A stretch of 64,000 nt of DNA from an uncultured Prevotellaceae bacterium (GCA_902801375.1 CADCIB010000001.1:124001-188000), one strand, 5' to 3'. Shown: positions 35,078 through 46,366, numbered from the stretch's first letter. The notes: generated from the letters alone by a model not told the origin. Numbers and translations: made by a program.

Positions 35078-35116
35078 TAACCGTAACAAAATAAACATTC
35101 ATCTTATCAGCGAACA

Positions 35117-36763
35117 ATGGCAAACATAGTAGATTTCAAGTATGCTCCGATGTTCCAGCTCGGCGAGGACAAGACGGAGTACCGCCTCCTGACCAAGGAG
35201 GGAGTAACCACCTCAACGTTTGAGGGACATGAAATAGTAAAGGTGGCGCCCGAGGCACTGACCCTTTTGGCTCAGGAAGCCTTCCACGATGTGGAGTTCA
35301 TGCTCCGCCGCGAGCACAATTTGCAGGTGGCACAGATCCTGTCTGATCCGGAGGCTTCGGAGAACGACAAGTATGTGGCACTGCAATTCCTGCGTAATGC
35401 AGAGACAGCCTGCAAGGGTATTCTGCCTTTCTGTCAAGACACTGGCACCGCCATCATTCACGGTGAGAAGGGTCAGCAGGTGTGGACTGGCTTTGAAGAT
35501 GAGGAAGCTCTCTCACGTGGCGTCTATAACACCTTCACACAAGACAATCTGCGCTATTCGCAGAATGCACCGCTCAACATGTACGACGAGGTGAACACTC
35601 GTTGCAACCTGCCCGCTCAGATCGACATCGAGGCTTGTGAGGGTGCAGAATACCGTTTCGTGATGGTCGCCAAGGGTGGCGGTTCGGCCAACAAGACCTA
35701 TTTCTATCCGATGACCAAAGCTACCATCCAGAATGAAGGAACACTGATACCCTTCCTCGTGGAGAAAATGAAGAGTCTGGGAACGGCAGCCTGCCCACCT
35801 TACCACATTGCTTTCGTCATCGGCGGCACTTCGGCAGAAAAGAACCTGCTTACGGTGAAGCTCGCCTCTATCAAGTACTACGATAACTTGCCCACCACAG
35901 GCGACGAGACGGGACGTGCTTTCCGCGACATTGACTTGGAAAAGAAGCTGCTGCTCGAAGCACATAAGATTGGACTCGGCGCACAGTTTGGTGGTAAATA
36001 CATGGCCCACGACATCCGCGTCATCCGCCTGCCTCGCCACGGTGCAAGCTGTCCCATTGGTATGGGTGTTAGCTGTTCGGCCGACCGCAATATCAAGGCA
36101 AAGATCAACCGCGACGGTGTGTGGCTCGAGAAGATGGACTGCAATCCCGGAGAGTTGATTCCTGCAGAGTATGCCAAAGCTGGAGAAGGTCAGAACCAGA
36201 TTGTCATCGACCTGAACCAAGGTATCGATGCTGTACGCAAGGAACTGACGAAGTATCCTGTTTCCACCCGCGTCAACCTGAAGGGCACCATCATCGTGGC
36301 CCGCGACATTGCCCATGCCAAGCTGAAGGCTCGTCTGGATGCTGGTGAGGATATGCCGCAGTACTTCAAGGATCATCCTGTGCTTTATGCTGGACCGGCA
36401 AAGACTCCAGAGGGATATCCTTGTGGTTCAATGGGGCCGACAACAGCCAACCGCATGGATCCCTATGTGGACGAGTTCCAGGATCATGGTGCATCGCTCG
36501 TGATGATAGCAAAGGGCAACCGCTCACAAGCAGTCACCGATGCCTGCAAGAAGCACGGCGGATTCTATCTGGGAAGCATCGGCGGCGTAGCAGCTGTGCT
36601 ATCGCAGTCGAGCATCAAGAGCATTGAATGTGTAGAATATCCGGAGTTGGGCATGGAAGCCATTTGGAAGATTGAGGTAGAGGACTTCCCCGCCTTCATC
36701 CTTGTCGACGACAAAGGCAACGATTTCTTCCAGCAACTGAAGCCTTGGCCATGCACTTGCTAA
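35117..36763 (+). CDS. fumB: Fumarate hydratase, class I (4Fe-4S type)
   Basis: 548 residues, the usual length of single-chain class I fumarases. The N-terminal domain has [20 protein letters not shown] and NLPAQIDIE; further Cys in [11 protein letters not shown] and the C-terminal [23 protein letters not shown], matching the iron-sulphur ligand and substrate-binding blocks. It interconverts fumarate and malate, here probably running toward fumarate for anaerobic succinate production. Whether it should be called fumA or fumB cannot be decided from sequence. Oxygen-sensitive by family. Own promoter and terminator, so a single-gene unit. Confidence 0.93.
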   Translation: MANIVDFKYAPMFQLGEDKTEYRLLTKEGVTTSTFEGHEIVKVAPEALTLLAQEAFHDVEFMLRREHNLQVAQILSDPEASENDKYVALQFLRNAETACKGILPFCQDTGTAIIHGEKGQQVWTGFEDEEALSRGVYNTFTQDNLRYSQNAPLNMYDEVNTRCNLPAQIDIEACEGAEYRFVMVAKGGGSANKTYFYPMTKATIQNEGTLIPFLVEKMKSLGTAACPPYHIAFVIGGTSAEKNLLTVKLASIKYYDNLPTTGDETGRAFRDIDLEKKLLLEAHKIGLGAQFGGKYMAHDIRVIRLPRHGASCPIGMGVSCSADRNIKAKINRDGVWLEKMDCNPGELIPAEYAKAGEGQNQIVIDLNQGIDAVRKELTKYPVSTRVNLKGTIIVARDIAHAKLKARLDAGEDMPQYFKDHPVLYAGPAKTPEGYPCGSMGPTTANRMDPYVDEFQDHGASLVMIAKGNRSQAVTDACKKHGGFYLGSIGGVAAVLSQSSIKSIECVEYPELGMEAIWKIEVEDFPAFILVDDKGNDFFQQLKPWPCTC

Positions 36764-36774
36764 GCCGCAAAAAC

Positions 36775-36816
36775 AATGAAGCCTCGGGGATTCTTTTCCG
36801 GGGCTTCATTATTTTT
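36775..36816. terminator. Terminator between fumarase and the DnaJ-domain gene
   Basis: AATGAAGCCTCGG (36775-36787) pairs with CCGGGGCTTCATT (36798-36810) with one mismatch, followed by ATTTTT; the flanking A- and T-runs allow it to work for both convergent genes. Confidence 0.85.
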
Positions 36817-36870
36817 AGACACCCTGATCATCTTAAGTACCTAAACAATCTATAACATCTTGAGAAACAA

Positions 36871-37710
36871 TTACAACCCGCGCGACTTATAGATCAAATC
36901 TTTGGCGGCATTTATTTCTTGGAATTTCTTCTCGGCGGCCTTGCGGACATCTTCTCCCAAGGTCGATACTTTGTCAGGATGATGCTTCAAGGCCATGCGT
37001 CGATAGGCCTTCTTCACTTCCTCGTCGGAAGCATTAGGCGAAATGCCCAGCACCTTATAGGCTGACTCAAGATTGGTGGATGAGTCGTGAAGGTTGAGCA
37101 TGGAGTCGACATCCTTGTCGTTCACCCGCATTGCCCGTGCCACTTTTCTTAGGGCTTCTACTTCGCGGTTGTCGACAATGCCGTCAGCGCGAATGATGCC
37201 TGCCATGAAAGCCAATAGCTGGAGACGCTGTTCATAGGCCAAGTTAGTGGCAATCTGCCTACAACTCTGCATGACGATATTCTCATAAGAGCCACTCCGT
37301 TCAGCATCCATCTGCTTCTGGCGGTCAAACAGCCGCCGAAGGATTGTCTCGCCCTGTTGCTGGGCGTCCTGGCCGAAATTGATGCGGAGGAAATTCCTCA
37401 CATGTTCCATTTCACTATGCATGACCTTTCCATCGGCGCGGATGATATAGGATGCCAGCACAAGAATGCTGAAAAGGAAACTGTTTCGGTTGCCCATGTC
37501 CACACCTTCGTAACCATGCTGCTGTCCGTAAGTGCTTTCGTAAGTTTCGTAGTTGTCGTTGCGGTATGTGCCACTGTCGCTATCGCCACCCAACTGTCGT
37601 TGCTCCATGCCTTTTTCATAGAGCCAACCCATAACAAACCCCCAGAGGGCACCTAAGGGACCGCCTGTCATGAAACCGAGAAAGCCGCCAATCCATTTAC
37701 TGATTCCCAT
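36871..37710 (-). CDS. DjlA-like co-chaperone: TerB domain plus C-terminal J domain
   Basis: 279 residues. The Gly-rich hydrophobic N-terminus (GISKWIGGFLGFMTGGPLGA) may be a membrane-insertion segment. Then a TerB-type domain (FLFSILVLASYIIRADGKVM and FMAGIIRADGIVDNREVEAL) and a J domain (YKVLGISPNASDEEVKKAYR, then HHPDK) at residues about 216-279. The HPD tripeptide is intact, so it should stimulate a DnaK ATPase. This layout is that of DjlA. The tRNA-Pro gene lies upstream on the same strand. Confidence 0.88.
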   Translation of the reverse strand: MGISKWIGGFLGFMTGGPLGALWGFVMGWLYEKGMEQRQLGGDSDSGTYRNDNYETYESTYGQQHGYEGVDMGNRNSFLFSILVLASYIIRADGKVMHSEMEHVRNFLRINFGQDAQQQGETILRRLFDRQKQMDAERSGSYENIVMQSCRQIATNLAYEQRLQLLAFMAGIIRADGIVDNREVEALRKVARAMRVNDKDVDSMLNLHDSSTNLESAYKVLGISPNASDEEVKKAYRRMALKHHPDKVSTLGEDVRKAAEKKFQEINAAKDLIYKSRGL

Positions 37711-37829
37711 GTAATACTATTTTAATAAAGGATGAAAATGAAAGATAATTGAGGAGATAAGATCGAGAGGATTAGATATGAAAATGAGAGACTACCGATG
37801 TTGTTTGCGGTTGTCTCTCACTTCTTGCG

Positions 37830-37903
37830 TCGGGGTGACAGGATTCGAACCTGCGACACCCTGGTCCCAAACCAGGTGCGCTACCGGGCTGCGCTACACC
37901 CCG
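37830..37903 (-). tRNA. tRNA-Pro (anticodon UGG)
   Basis: Minus strand, 74 nt without encoded CCA. Acceptor stem CGGGGTG/CACCCCG; anticodon stem CCTGG/CCAGG with loop TTTGGGA, giving anticodon TGG; T arm GCAGGTTCGAATCCTGT. The discriminator is A (base 37830). A TACCTTTG promoter element lies 43 nt upstream of its 5' end. Confidence 0.97.
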
Positions 37904-37945
37904 CTGCATTTCTCGTCGGACAATGCCGTTTTCAAAATGCGGGTG

Positions 37946-37953
37946 CAAAGGTA
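37946..37953 (-). promoter_or_regulatory. -7 element of the tRNA-Pro gene
   Basis: TACCTTTG on the minus strand; CTTG about 20 nt further upstream is a weak -33. It lies between the spt stop and the tRNA, so the tRNA can be transcribed on its own. Confidence 0.65.
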
Positions 37954-37988
37954 CTCACTTTTTTCGAGAACTGCAAGCTTTTAACCAA

Positions 37989-39179
37989 TTATTTTATGAT
38001 TTCGAGCTCGCGGAACACTTTTTTGAGTGCCTGAACGCCACGTTCCACCTGTTCTTCAGTATGTGTTGCCATGAGTGCAAACCTAACGAGTGTGTCTTGT
38101 GGAGCACACGCTGGGGGAATGACGGGGTTAATGAACACGCCGGCATCGAAGGCGAGCTTCGTGACGGTGAATGTCTTCTCCACATCATGCACATAGAGCG
38201 GGATGATAGGACTTGCCGTCTCACCTATCTCAAAGCCTTCTTCACGGAAGCGACGCAACGCATAGTTGGTGACCTTCCACAGTTTTTCGATACGCTCAGG
38301 TTCTTGCTGAATGATGTGCAGGGCTTCCATCGCTGCTGCTGTGGCGGCAGGAGTATTGGAGGCGCTGAAGATATAGGTACGGCAGGAATGACGCAACCAA
38401 TTGATGGTGTCTTTGTCGGATGCGATGAAACCGCCGATGCTGGCAAGACTCTTGGAGAAGGTGCCCATGATGAGGTCTACCTCATCTGTCACGCCGAAGT
38501 GGTCGCACACGCCCCTACCCTGTTCTCCGAACACACCGAGGCCGTGTGCTTCGTCTACCATAACGGCCACGTTGGCATACTTATGCTTCAATTCGATGAT
38601 GGTGGGCAGGTCAGCGAGATCTCCTTCCATTGAGAACACACCGTCGACGACGATAAGTTTCACGCCTTCTTCTGGCAGCGACTGCAACACGCGCTCGAGG
38701 TCTGCCATATCGTTGTGCTTATAGTGCAACGGACGCGCAAATGACAGACGTCTGCCATCAACAATACTTGCGTGGTCGCGGTCATCGCAGATGATATAAT
38801 CGCCTTTACCAACAACTTGAGCTAGCACACCCTGATTGACAGAGAATCCCGTGGAAAAGCAGAGACAATCCTCTTTGTGGATATACTCTGAAATCTCTTT
38901 CTCAAGCTGAACATGCAAGTCGAGCGTTCCATTGAGGAAACGGCTTCCCGCACATCCTGACCCGTATTTGTCGAGGGCTTCCTTTGCTTTGTCGATGATG
39001 CGCTGGTCGCCAGTGAGTCCCGTATAGGCATTCGACCCGAACATCAGCACTCTGTGTCCTTCCATTTCCACTTCCGTTCCTTGCTTTGAGGTGATGGCAC
39101 GGAAGTAAGGATACACACCTTTTGCCATGAACTTTTGAGGCTCACGATACTGCTTAAATCTTTCTTGTAAAAGTCCCAT
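37989..39179 (-). CDS. spt: Serine palmitoyltransferase (alpha-oxoamine synthase family)
   Basis: 396 residues. Family core: SGCAGSRFLNGTLDLHVQLE, CDDRDHASIVDG (His136), MVDEAHGLGVFGEQGRG (Asp209, His212) and GTFSKSLASIGGF with Schiff-base Lys243. MGLLQERFKQYREPQKFMAKGVYPYFR and the end CAPQDTLVRFALMATHTEEQ agree with what I remember of the Bacteroides serine palmitoyltransferase, more than with BioF or Kbl. Reaction: L-serine plus palmitoyl-CoA (or acyl-ACP) to 3-ketosphinganine, the first step of sphingolipid synthesis. Divergent to a lipid-kinase gene, 158 bp apart. Confidence 0.9.
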   Translation of the reverse strand: MGLLQERFKQYREPQKFMAKGVYPYFRAITSKQGTEVEMEGHRVLMFGSNAYTGLTGDQRIIDKAKEALDKYGSGCAGSRFLNGTLDLHVQLEKEISEYIHKEDCLCFSTGFSVNQGVLAQVVGKGDYIICDDRDHASIVDGRRLSFARPLHYKHNDMADLERVLQSLPEEGVKLIVVDGVFSMEGDLADLPTIIELKHKYANVAVMVDEAHGLGVFGEQGRGVCDHFGVTDEVDLIMGTFSKSLASIGGFIASDKDTINWLRHSCRTYIFSASNTPAATAAAMEALHIIQQEPERIEKLWKVTNYALRRFREEGFEIGETASPIIPLYVHDVEKTFTVTKLAFDAGVFINPVIPPACAPQDTLVRFALMATHTEEQVERGVQALKKVFRELEIIK

Positions 39180-39220
39180 ATTAATATAGGTATCAGCTTA
39201 CTTTATTTTTTTACAGGCTG

Positions 39221-39228
39221 CAAAGTTA
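39221..39228 (-). promoter_or_regulatory. -7 element of spt
   Basis: TAACTTTG on the minus strand, 41 nt before the spt ATG. Confidence 0.65.
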
Positions 39229-39322
39229 CAAAAAAATTATCAATCTGTGCATTTTTTTCGAAAAAAATCACCTTTTCGATGAATATTCCTTGTAAGATGC
39301 ATCAAATATTACAAAAAAATCG

Positions 39323-39330
39323 TACTTTTG
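39323..39330 (+). promoter_or_regulatory. -7 element of the lipid-kinase gene
   Basis: TACTTTTG ends only 7 nt before the ATG at 39338, so the mRNA would be leaderless or nearly so. Confidence 0.65.
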
Positions 39331-39337
39331 CAGCGCC

Positions 39338-40375
39338 ATGAGTACAAGAAAGACGATAACGTTCATTCTGAATCCCATCTCGGGTACGGTGAAGAAAGCG
39401 GGCATTCCTGACCTGATTTCCTCCACGCTTGATGCATCCCGTTTCGAGCATCGGATAGTGTGGACCGAATATGCTGGCCACGCATCGGTCATCGCCCATG
39501 AAGAACGTGAACGCGGCACAGATGTGGTTGTGGCTGTGGGAGGCGATGGAACCGTGAACGAAGTTGGCCGCTCACTTGTCGATTCCCCAACGGCAATGGC
39601 CATCCTGCCCTGCGGTTCGGGCAACGGACTGGCCCGTCACCTGATGCTTCCCATGGACATCGAGAAGAGTTTGAAGGTGATCAACCGCTGCGAGATTCAC
39701 CGCTTGGACTATGGAATCATTAACGACCATCCGTTTTTCTGTACCTGCGGCATGGGATTCGATGCCTTTATCAGCCAGAAATTTGCTGAAGCCGGTAAGC
39801 GAGGAAAGGTAACCTATATAGAAAATGTATTGAAAGAGGGTCTGACATACAAGCCGGAAACCTACCGCATTGAAGACGAAAACGGCACAACGCTGCACAA
39901 GGCTTTCTTGATTTCTTGTGCCAATGCCTCGCAGTATGGCAACAATGCCTACATTGCTCCGCAGGCTTCGATGAGCGACGGGCTGCTGGACGTCATCATC
40001 ATGGAACCTTTCGACATGTTGGAAGCGCCACAAGTGGCCATTGAAATGATGAACAAAACGTTGGATAAGAACCAGAAAATCAAGACTTTCCGCACGCAGC
40101 ACATCCACATTCACAGGAAAGAAGACGGGTGGATACACTACGACGGCGACCCGCTTTTCACCTCCGCCGATGTTGACATACGGCTGGTTCATCAAGGTAT
40201 CAAGATGGTTGTAAATGGCGATGCCGATAAGTCGAAGCGGCAGCCCAATATGGTTCAGACCGCCTTCAGTGAGTTTTTCAACGACCTGAATGTAGTACGT
40301 GAAGACCTTGTACGGCAGAGCCGACATATTCAAGCCATCAACAAGGTCTTAATCCGTAAGCTCAATAACCTTTAG
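39338..40375 (+). CDS. Diacylglycerol/sphingosine-kinase family lipid kinase
   Basis: 345 residues. DAGK catalytic domain: ITFILNPISGTVKK (first NTP-binding strand), VVAVGGDGTVNEVGRSLV (GGDGT signature near residue 68) and ILPCGSGNGLARHL; the C-terminal half carries LDVIIMEPF and WIHYDGDPLF, as in the DgkB/YegS group. These enzymes phosphorylate a lipid hydroxyl group, and eukaryotic sphingosine and ceramide kinases belong to the same fold. Its position divergent to serine palmitoyltransferase makes a sphingoid base or ceramide a possible substrate (inference); diacylglycerol is the default. ATG 39338 is the only good start after the promoter. Confidence 0.88.
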   Translation: MSTRKTITFILNPISGTVKKAGIPDLISSTLDASRFEHRIVWTEYAGHASVIAHEERERGTDVVVAVGGDGTVNEVGRSLVDSPTAMAILPCGSGNGLARHLMLPMDIEKSLKVINRCEIHRLDYGIINDHPFFCTCGMGFDAFISQKFAEAGKRGKVTYIENVLKEGLTYKPETYRIEDENGTTLHKAFLISCANASQYGNNAYIAPQASMSDGLLDVIIMEPFDMLEAPQVAIEMMNKTLDKNQKIKTFRTQHIHIHRKEDGWIHYDGDPLFTSADVDIRLVHQGIKMVVNGDADKSKRQPNMVQTAFSEFFNDLNVVREDLVRQSRHIQAINKVLIRKLNNL

Positions 40376-40469
40376 TCAAGACTTCTTTTTTCGGTTTATT
40401 CGTTACATACTGAAATCATTTCTATCGACTGCATTCTGTTTTTGTATCAGAAAAAACTCTTTTCCATAT

Positions 40470-40488
40470 CAGAAACGAATTGTTTCTG
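40470..40488. other. Small dyad CAGAAAC-N5-GTTTCTG
   Basis: Perfect 7-bp arms in the gap between the convergent lipid-kinase and tRNA-methyltransferase genes; further half-copies (TTAGAAACG, ATCAGAAA) lie nearby. Terminator or binding site; undecided. Confidence 0.4.
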
Positions 40489-40535
40489 TGTTAGAAACGA
40501 AACGTATTGATGGCAAAAAAGTATTTGCCGGGTTA

Positions 40536-41258
40536 TCAGAAGTGGATAAGGAAATCTTGAAGCAGAGTCCTATAAAGATCATCGCCGATTACCAGACGGA
40601 GGTTTTCTACCGTAGCAACAGGACTGCGCCGGAAGGCAAGCAAGAACCGTCGAGGCGCTTTTTGGGGTGTTGTGCTCACGGCACAAACACGCGAAGAAAA
40701 GAACCCCTTCAAGGCAGCTTCTTCCTCAAACCGCTGGCGACAATCGAAAGGAATGATGGCGGAAAACTCTCCCTCCTCGCCAAGCAACCGATCCACACCT
40801 CTGAACAATTCGCTGTAGCTGAGCGATATGGTGTGTCGAGCCGTAGTTCTCTGTCCACAAGGACTTTGCAGAGCGTTTTCGAAGAAAGGCGGGTTGCAAA
40901 CAATCGCATCGAATGGACCTTGAAGCATACCACCTGTTGATTGTGATTCATCTGAATGGGAATGGAAACTCTGTAGCGAAGTGTTTACAACATCAATCTG
41001 GTTGGCAAAAGGTGATGCTGATACATTGTCGGCTGCTTGAAGACAGGCATCCAGATCGCAGTCGATGGCTGTGATATGGGAATTGGGGAAGCGCTGCGCC
41101 ATCATGAGCGCTATAAGCCCTGTGCCCGTCCCAATGTCGAGAATCTGTTTTCCACCATTGGCCCATGCCCCGAGCAACGTACCGTCGGTTCCCACTTTCA
41201 TGGCACAACGGTCTTGGAAAACGGAAAATCGTTTGAAATGGAAGAAATTGTTAGCCAT
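40536..41258 (-). CDS. trmN6: tRNA1(Val) (adenine37-N6)-methyltransferase
   Basis: 240 residues from ATG 41258, chosen because the -7 promoter element lies between it and a possible start at 41279. MANNFFHFKRFSVFQDRCAM then KVGTDGTLLGAWA is the family's typical start; ILDIGTGTGLIALMMAQRF binds S-adenosylmethionine; IVCNPPFFENAL is the NPPF catalytic motif of N6-adenine methylation. It modifies A37 of tRNA1(Val). The homologous Escherichia coli protein is YfiC. Convergent with the lipid kinase and divergent from lon. Confidence 0.88.
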   Translation of the reverse strand: MANNFFHFKRFSVFQDRCAMKVGTDGTLLGAWANGGKQILDIGTGTGLIALMMAQRFPNSHITAIDCDLDACLQAADNVSASPFANQIDVVNTSLQSFHSHSDESQSTGGMLQGPFDAIVCNPPFFENALQSPCGQRTTARHTISLSYSELFRGVDRLLGEEGEFSAIIPFDCRQRFEEEAALKGFFSSRVCAVSTTPQKAPRRFLLAFRRSPVATVENLRLVIGDDLYRTLLQDFLIHF

Positions 41259-41266
41259 TGCGTGTG

Positions 41267-41274
41267 CAAAGGTA
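41267..41274 (-). promoter_or_regulatory. -7 element of trmN6
   Basis: TACCTTTG on the minus strand, ending 8 nt before the ATG at 41258; transcription would start at or just before the start codon. Confidence 0.65.
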
Positions 41275-41350
41275 GTCATAATAATTGATAATTGACAATT
41301 GAGAATTGATAATTAAATATAAATAGGTGTAAGAATTGCATTTTTATGAT

Positions 41351-41358
41351 TAACTTTG
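41351..41358 (+). promoter_or_regulatory. -7 element of lon
   Basis: TAACTTTG, 68 nt before the lon ATG. An AT-rich ATTGATAATTGA-like repeat (41281-41315) lies upstream. Confidence 0.65.
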
Positions 41359-41426
41359 CAGGCCAAATAGAAAGGATTGCGTCCTGAATAGCTATAAAAC
41401 TAAAAGAAAAAAGATTGAAAATAAGC

Positions 41427-43883
41427 ATGATGAATAAAGAGAATGCGTTCTCGATGATAGCAGACTACGATGGCGACATGTCGGAACTCTTGAAGATGGG
41501 TGTTGAGGGGAACATACCTGTACTTGCCACCCGTAGCATGGTGCTGTTCCCAGGCGTGGTGTCGCCCGTCGTGCTGGGCAGAACGCCAAGTTTGAATCTG
41601 ATCAATGCAGTAAAGAACCACCCGAATGCGATTTTTGTAATCGTGTCGCAAAAGATAGCAGAAACTGAATGGCCGAGCGATGGCGACTTGTATCGCTATG
41701 GTGTCTTTGCCAAGCTGGTGCGCGTGTTGGACTATCCTGGCGAAGGAAACGAGATGACCGTGATTGTACAGGGCTTAGGCAGGTGTGAGTTGGAGCGACT
41801 GACGGCAGTAAGGCCTTTCCTGATGGGAATGGTGCATCCCTCGCCCGATGAGATTCCACAAGAAGACGATTCCGTCTTCAAGACAGCCGTTGACGACCTG
41901 CGTACGCTGACATTGAACTACATTGAACAGAACGAGGAGATACCCAACGAGGCACAGTTTGCGATACAGAATATCAACAATAATGTGATATTGCTGAACT
42001 ATATTTGTTCGAGTTTCTTCTTCAGTGCCGAAGAGAAGATAAACATGCTGAAGGAAACTTCTCTGCACGAGCGAGTGATGCTGGCTTTGAAGGCCATGAA
42101 CCGCGAGACCCAACTGTTGGAACTCAAACAGAATATACGTACTCGCACGCGTAAGGACATCGACGAGCAGCAGCGAGAGTATTTCCTCCAGCAACAAATC
42201 AGAAACATCAAGGAGGAACTGGGCAGCGGCGAGGGTTCGCCCGAGCGCAAGGAATTGTTGGAAAAGTCGAAGAAGAAGAAATGGAACAAGGAGACTGCAG
42301 ACTACTTCAACAAGGAGATGGAGAAACTTGAGGTGCTCAACCCACAGAGCCCCGACTACAGTACGCAGATTCAGTATCTGCGGACGATGGTTGAACTGCC
42401 GTGGAACGAGTACACCAAGGACGACCTGAACATGAAGCGTGCGCAGCGAATCTTAGACAAGGACCACTACGGCATGGAGAAGGTGAAAGAGCGCATCCTG
42501 GAACACATGGCTGTGTTGAGCCTACGCGGTGACCTGAAATCGCCCATCCTGTGCCTGTATGGTCCTCCGGGTGTGGGCAAGACATCACTGGGAAAGAGCA
42601 TCGCTGAAGCCATGAGGCGGAAGTATGTGCGTATTTCGCTGGGTGGTATGCACGACGAGAGCGAGATACGCGGTCACCGACGCACGTATGTGGGAGCCAT
42701 GCCTGGCCGTATCATCAAGGCCATCCAGAAGGCTGGCTCGTCGAATCCTGTATTTATCTTAGACGAAATCGACAAAGTGACGCAGCACACCATCAATGGC
42801 GATCCGTCGTCGGCTTTGCTGGAGGTGTTAGACCCCGAACAGAATGGGACTTTTCACGACAACTATCTGGATGTAGACTATGACTTGTCGAAAGTGCTGT
42901 TCATCGCCACCGCCAACGACCTGAACACCATTCCCCGGCCGCTTTTAGACCGTATGGAAATCATTGAGGTGAGCGGCTATATCACTGAGGAGAAAATAGA
43001 GATTGCGAAACGCCACTTGATACCAAAGGAAAAGGAAAACACGGGCATGCAGGAAGACAAGCACCTGCAGTTCAACAAAGCCGCCATCGAGAAAATTGTC
43101 GAGCAGTATACCCGTGAGAGCGGCGTGCGCCAACTTGAAAAGCAAATCAGCAAGGCCTTCCGCAAACTTGCCTTCGCAAAGGCTCGCAACGGTGAGTTGC
43201 CCTACGAGAAGATTACACAAGACGAGATAGAGAGCCTGTTGGGAAAACCGCCCTTCTATCGCGACCTGTATCAGGGCAACGGATATGCAGGCGTCGTCAC
43301 AGGCCTGGCATGGACAAGTGTAGGAGGCGAAATTCTGTTCATTGAGACCAGTCTGAGCAAGGGAAAAGGGTCTAAGCTTACGTTGACAGGCAATCTGGGT
43401 GATGTGATGAAAGAGTCGGCCGTGCTGGCATTGGAATATGTCAAAGCACACGCGCAATTCCTCGACATCGACTACCGTATCTTCGACAACTACAACATAC
43501 ACATCCATGTGCCGGAAGGAGCTACGCCGAAAGACGGTCCGTCGGCTGGAATCACCATCGCCACCAGCATCGCCTCAGCTCTAACGCAGAGAAAAGTGCG
43601 CATGAACACGGCGATGACGGGCGAGATTACGCTCCGCGGCAAGGTGCTCCCCGTGGGTGGCATCAAGGAAAAGATACTGGCAGCCAAGCGTGCCGGCATC
43701 ACCGACATCATCATTTGCCGCGACAACAGAAAAGACATCGATGAGATTCCGGAAGTATATGTGAAGGGGTTGACCTTCCACTATGTGGAAAATATCAAAG
43801 AAGTGTGGGACTTCGCACTGACCAACGAGATTGTGAGCAACCCTGTCACGTTCGAGATCGACGACAAGAAAGTTTCTGAATGA
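41427..43883 (+). CDS. lon: ATP-dependent protease Lon
   Basis: 818 residues from ATG 41427 (41430 is equally possible; a TTG 12 nt upstream is less likely). N-terminal LAN domain ([20 protein letters not shown]), AAA+ domain with [13 protein letters not shown] and FILDEIDKV, and a protease domain with [12 protein letters not shown] (catalytic Ser706) and [14 protein letters not shown] (catalytic Lys near 749). Cytoplasmic protease for damaged and regulatory proteins. It heads the run lon-tgt-lptG with gaps of 38 and 33 bp, an order often seen in Bacteroidetes. Confidence 0.97.
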   Translation: MMNKENAFSMIADYDGDMSELLKMGVEGNIPVLATRSMVLFPGVVSPVVLGRTPSLNLINAVKNHPNAIFVIVSQKIAETEWPSDGDLYRYGVFAKLVRVLDYPGEGNEMTVIVQGLGRCELERLTAVRPFLMGMVHPSPDEIPQEDDSVFKTAVDDLRTLTLNYIEQNEEIPNEAQFAIQNINNNVILLNYICSSFFFSAEEKINMLKETSLHERVMLALKAMNRETQLLELKQNIRTRTRKDIDEQQREYFLQQQIRNIKEELGSGEGSPERKELLEKSKKKKWNKETADYFNKEMEKLEVLNPQSPDYSTQIQYLRTMVELPWNEYTKDDLNMKRAQRILDKDHYGMEKVKERILEHMAVLSLRGDLKSPILCLYGPPGVGKTSLGKSIAEAMRRKYVRISLGGMHDESEIRGHRRTYVGAMPGRIIKAIQKAGSSNPVFILDEIDKVTQHTINGDPSSALLEVLDPEQNGTFHDNYLDVDYDLSKVLFIATANDLNTIPRPLLDRMEIIEVSGYITEEKIEIAKRHLIPKEKENTGMQEDKHLQFNKAAIEKIVEQYTRESGVRQLEKQISKAFRKLAFAKARNGELPYEKITQDEIESLLGKPPFYRDLYQGNGYAGVVTGLAWTSVGGEILFIETSLSKGKGSKLTLTGNLGDVMKESAVLALEYVKAHAQFLDIDYRIFDNYNIHIHVPEGATPKDGPSAGITIATSIASALTQRKVRMNTAMTGEITLRGKVLPVGGIKEKILAAKRAGITDIIICRDNRKDIDEIPEVYVKGLTFHYVENIKEVWDFALTNEIVSNPVTFEIDDKKVSE

Positions 43884-43921
43884 CAACCGTAAAGCAGTAC
43901 TGCGCTGCAAGAAAAAGAGCC

Positions 43922-45061
<1,140 letters not shown>

Positions 45062-45094
45062 CCATAAAATGCGACTAACGACTATCGAATACAA

Positions 45095-46366
45095 ATGAAA
45101 TATTCCCAAATCAGAAAATACCATAAGCTCTTGAAGGCTGGACGATGGACCAACCGACATCTGCATGGACTGGTCGCAGCCTACCATTGGCTGCGAAACC
45201 ATCTTGGCTGGCTCGGCGTAGCCTTTGCGTGGCTGCGCCAACACCTACAATGGGTAAAACGGCTCAACATTTTCCGCTTTCTGAAAATCATCGACTGGTA
45301 TATCATACGGAAGTTCATCGGCACCTACTTCTTCGCCATTGCCCTCATCATCTCCATCTCCATCGTCTTCGATGTCAACGAGAACCTGGCGAAGTTCACA
45401 CAGTATCATGCCCCCCTACGGGCCATCGTCTTTGACTATTACCTGAACTTCATTCCCTATTTCGCCAATCTGTTCAGCCCACTGTTTGTCTTCATTGCCG
45501 TGATTTTCTTCACGTCGAAGCTGGCTGGCAACTCGGAAATCATCTCGATGCTTGCCGCGGGCATCAGTTTCAAGCGGCTGATGCGTCCCTACATGATTTC
45601 GGCAGCACTCATCTCCCTGCTCACATTCTATCTCGGCAGTTATGTCATTCCGAAAGGAAACGTTGTGAAACAGAACTTCGAGACCATCTACAAGAACAAA
45701 AAGAAGAACACCTCGGCAGAAAACGTCCAATTGCAAGTGGGCAAAGGCATCATTGCCTCCGTACAGCACTACGACAACACGGTGAAACGTGGTTACGGTT
45801 TCAACCTATACAAGTTTGAGAATAAGAAACTCGTGAGCCACATGACCGCACAGGACATCCAATACGACACCATCAGCGACTCACGATACCACTGGAAAGT
45901 CACTCAATGGCGCATTCGCGAGATGAAAGGACTGCGCGAGAACATCTCCAGCGGCATGCGTATGGACACGCTCATCATGATGGAACCCACCGACCTTGTC
46001 TTCTCAAAAGGACAACAAGAAACGTTCACCACTCCGCAGCTAAAGGAGTACATCAGCAAGCAGATAGACCGTGGGTCGGGCAACGTGGTGCAATACGAAG
46101 TGGAATACCACAAGCGCATCGCATCGTCGTTTGCATCGTTCATCCTCACCACCATTGGAGTTTCACTCTCATCCCGAAAACGGAAAGGCGGTATGGGACT
46201 CTACCTCGGCATTGGTCTTGCTCTGAGTTTCGGCTACATCATGCTGCAAACCGTGTCGTCGACGTTTGCCATCAATGCTAACACTCCTCCCATGTTAGCA
46301 GCATGGATTCCAAACATCATTTTTGCGGTAATTGCATATTTCTGCTACCGTCAAGCCCCCAATTAA
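45095..46366 (+). CDS. LptF/LptG family lipopolysaccharide export permease with N-terminal extension
   Basis: 423 residues. From residue 63 on it is a standard YjgP/YjgQ permease: IIDWYIIRKFIGTYFFAIAL (first membrane segment), LFSPLFVFIAVIFFTSKLAG, FKRLMRPYMISAALISLLTF, a periplasmic beta-jellyroll part (residues about 180-320) and two C-terminal membrane segments. It exports LPS with LptB, LptC and LptA. Odd: 60 extra residues at the N-terminus with two similar stretches, AAYHWLRNHLGWLG and AFAWLRQHLQWVKR. No ATG, GTG or TTG start is apparent between this extension and the first membrane segment, so it seems to be translated. G rather than F is likely from the tgt context but not proven. Confidence 0.85.
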   Translation: MKYSQIRKYHKLLKAGRWTNRHLHGLVAAYHWLRNHLGWLGVAFAWLRQHLQWVKRLNIFRFLKIIDWYIIRKFIGTYFFAIALIISISIVFDVNENLAKFTQYHAPLRAIVFDYYLNFIPYFANLFSPLFVFIAVIFFTSKLAGNSEIISMLAAGISFKRLMRPYMISAALISLLTFYLGSYVIPKGNVVKQNFETIYKNKKKNTSAENVQLQVGKGIIASVQHYDNTVKRGYGFNLYKFENKKLVSHMTAQDIQYDTISDSRYHWKVTQWRIREMKGLRENISSGMRMDTLIMMEPTDLVFSKGQQETFTTPQLKEYISKQIDRGSGNVVQYEVEYHKRIASSFASFILTTIGVSLSSRKRKGGMGLYLGIGLALSFGYIMLQTVSSTFAINANTPPMLAAWIPNIIFAVIAYFCYRQAPN

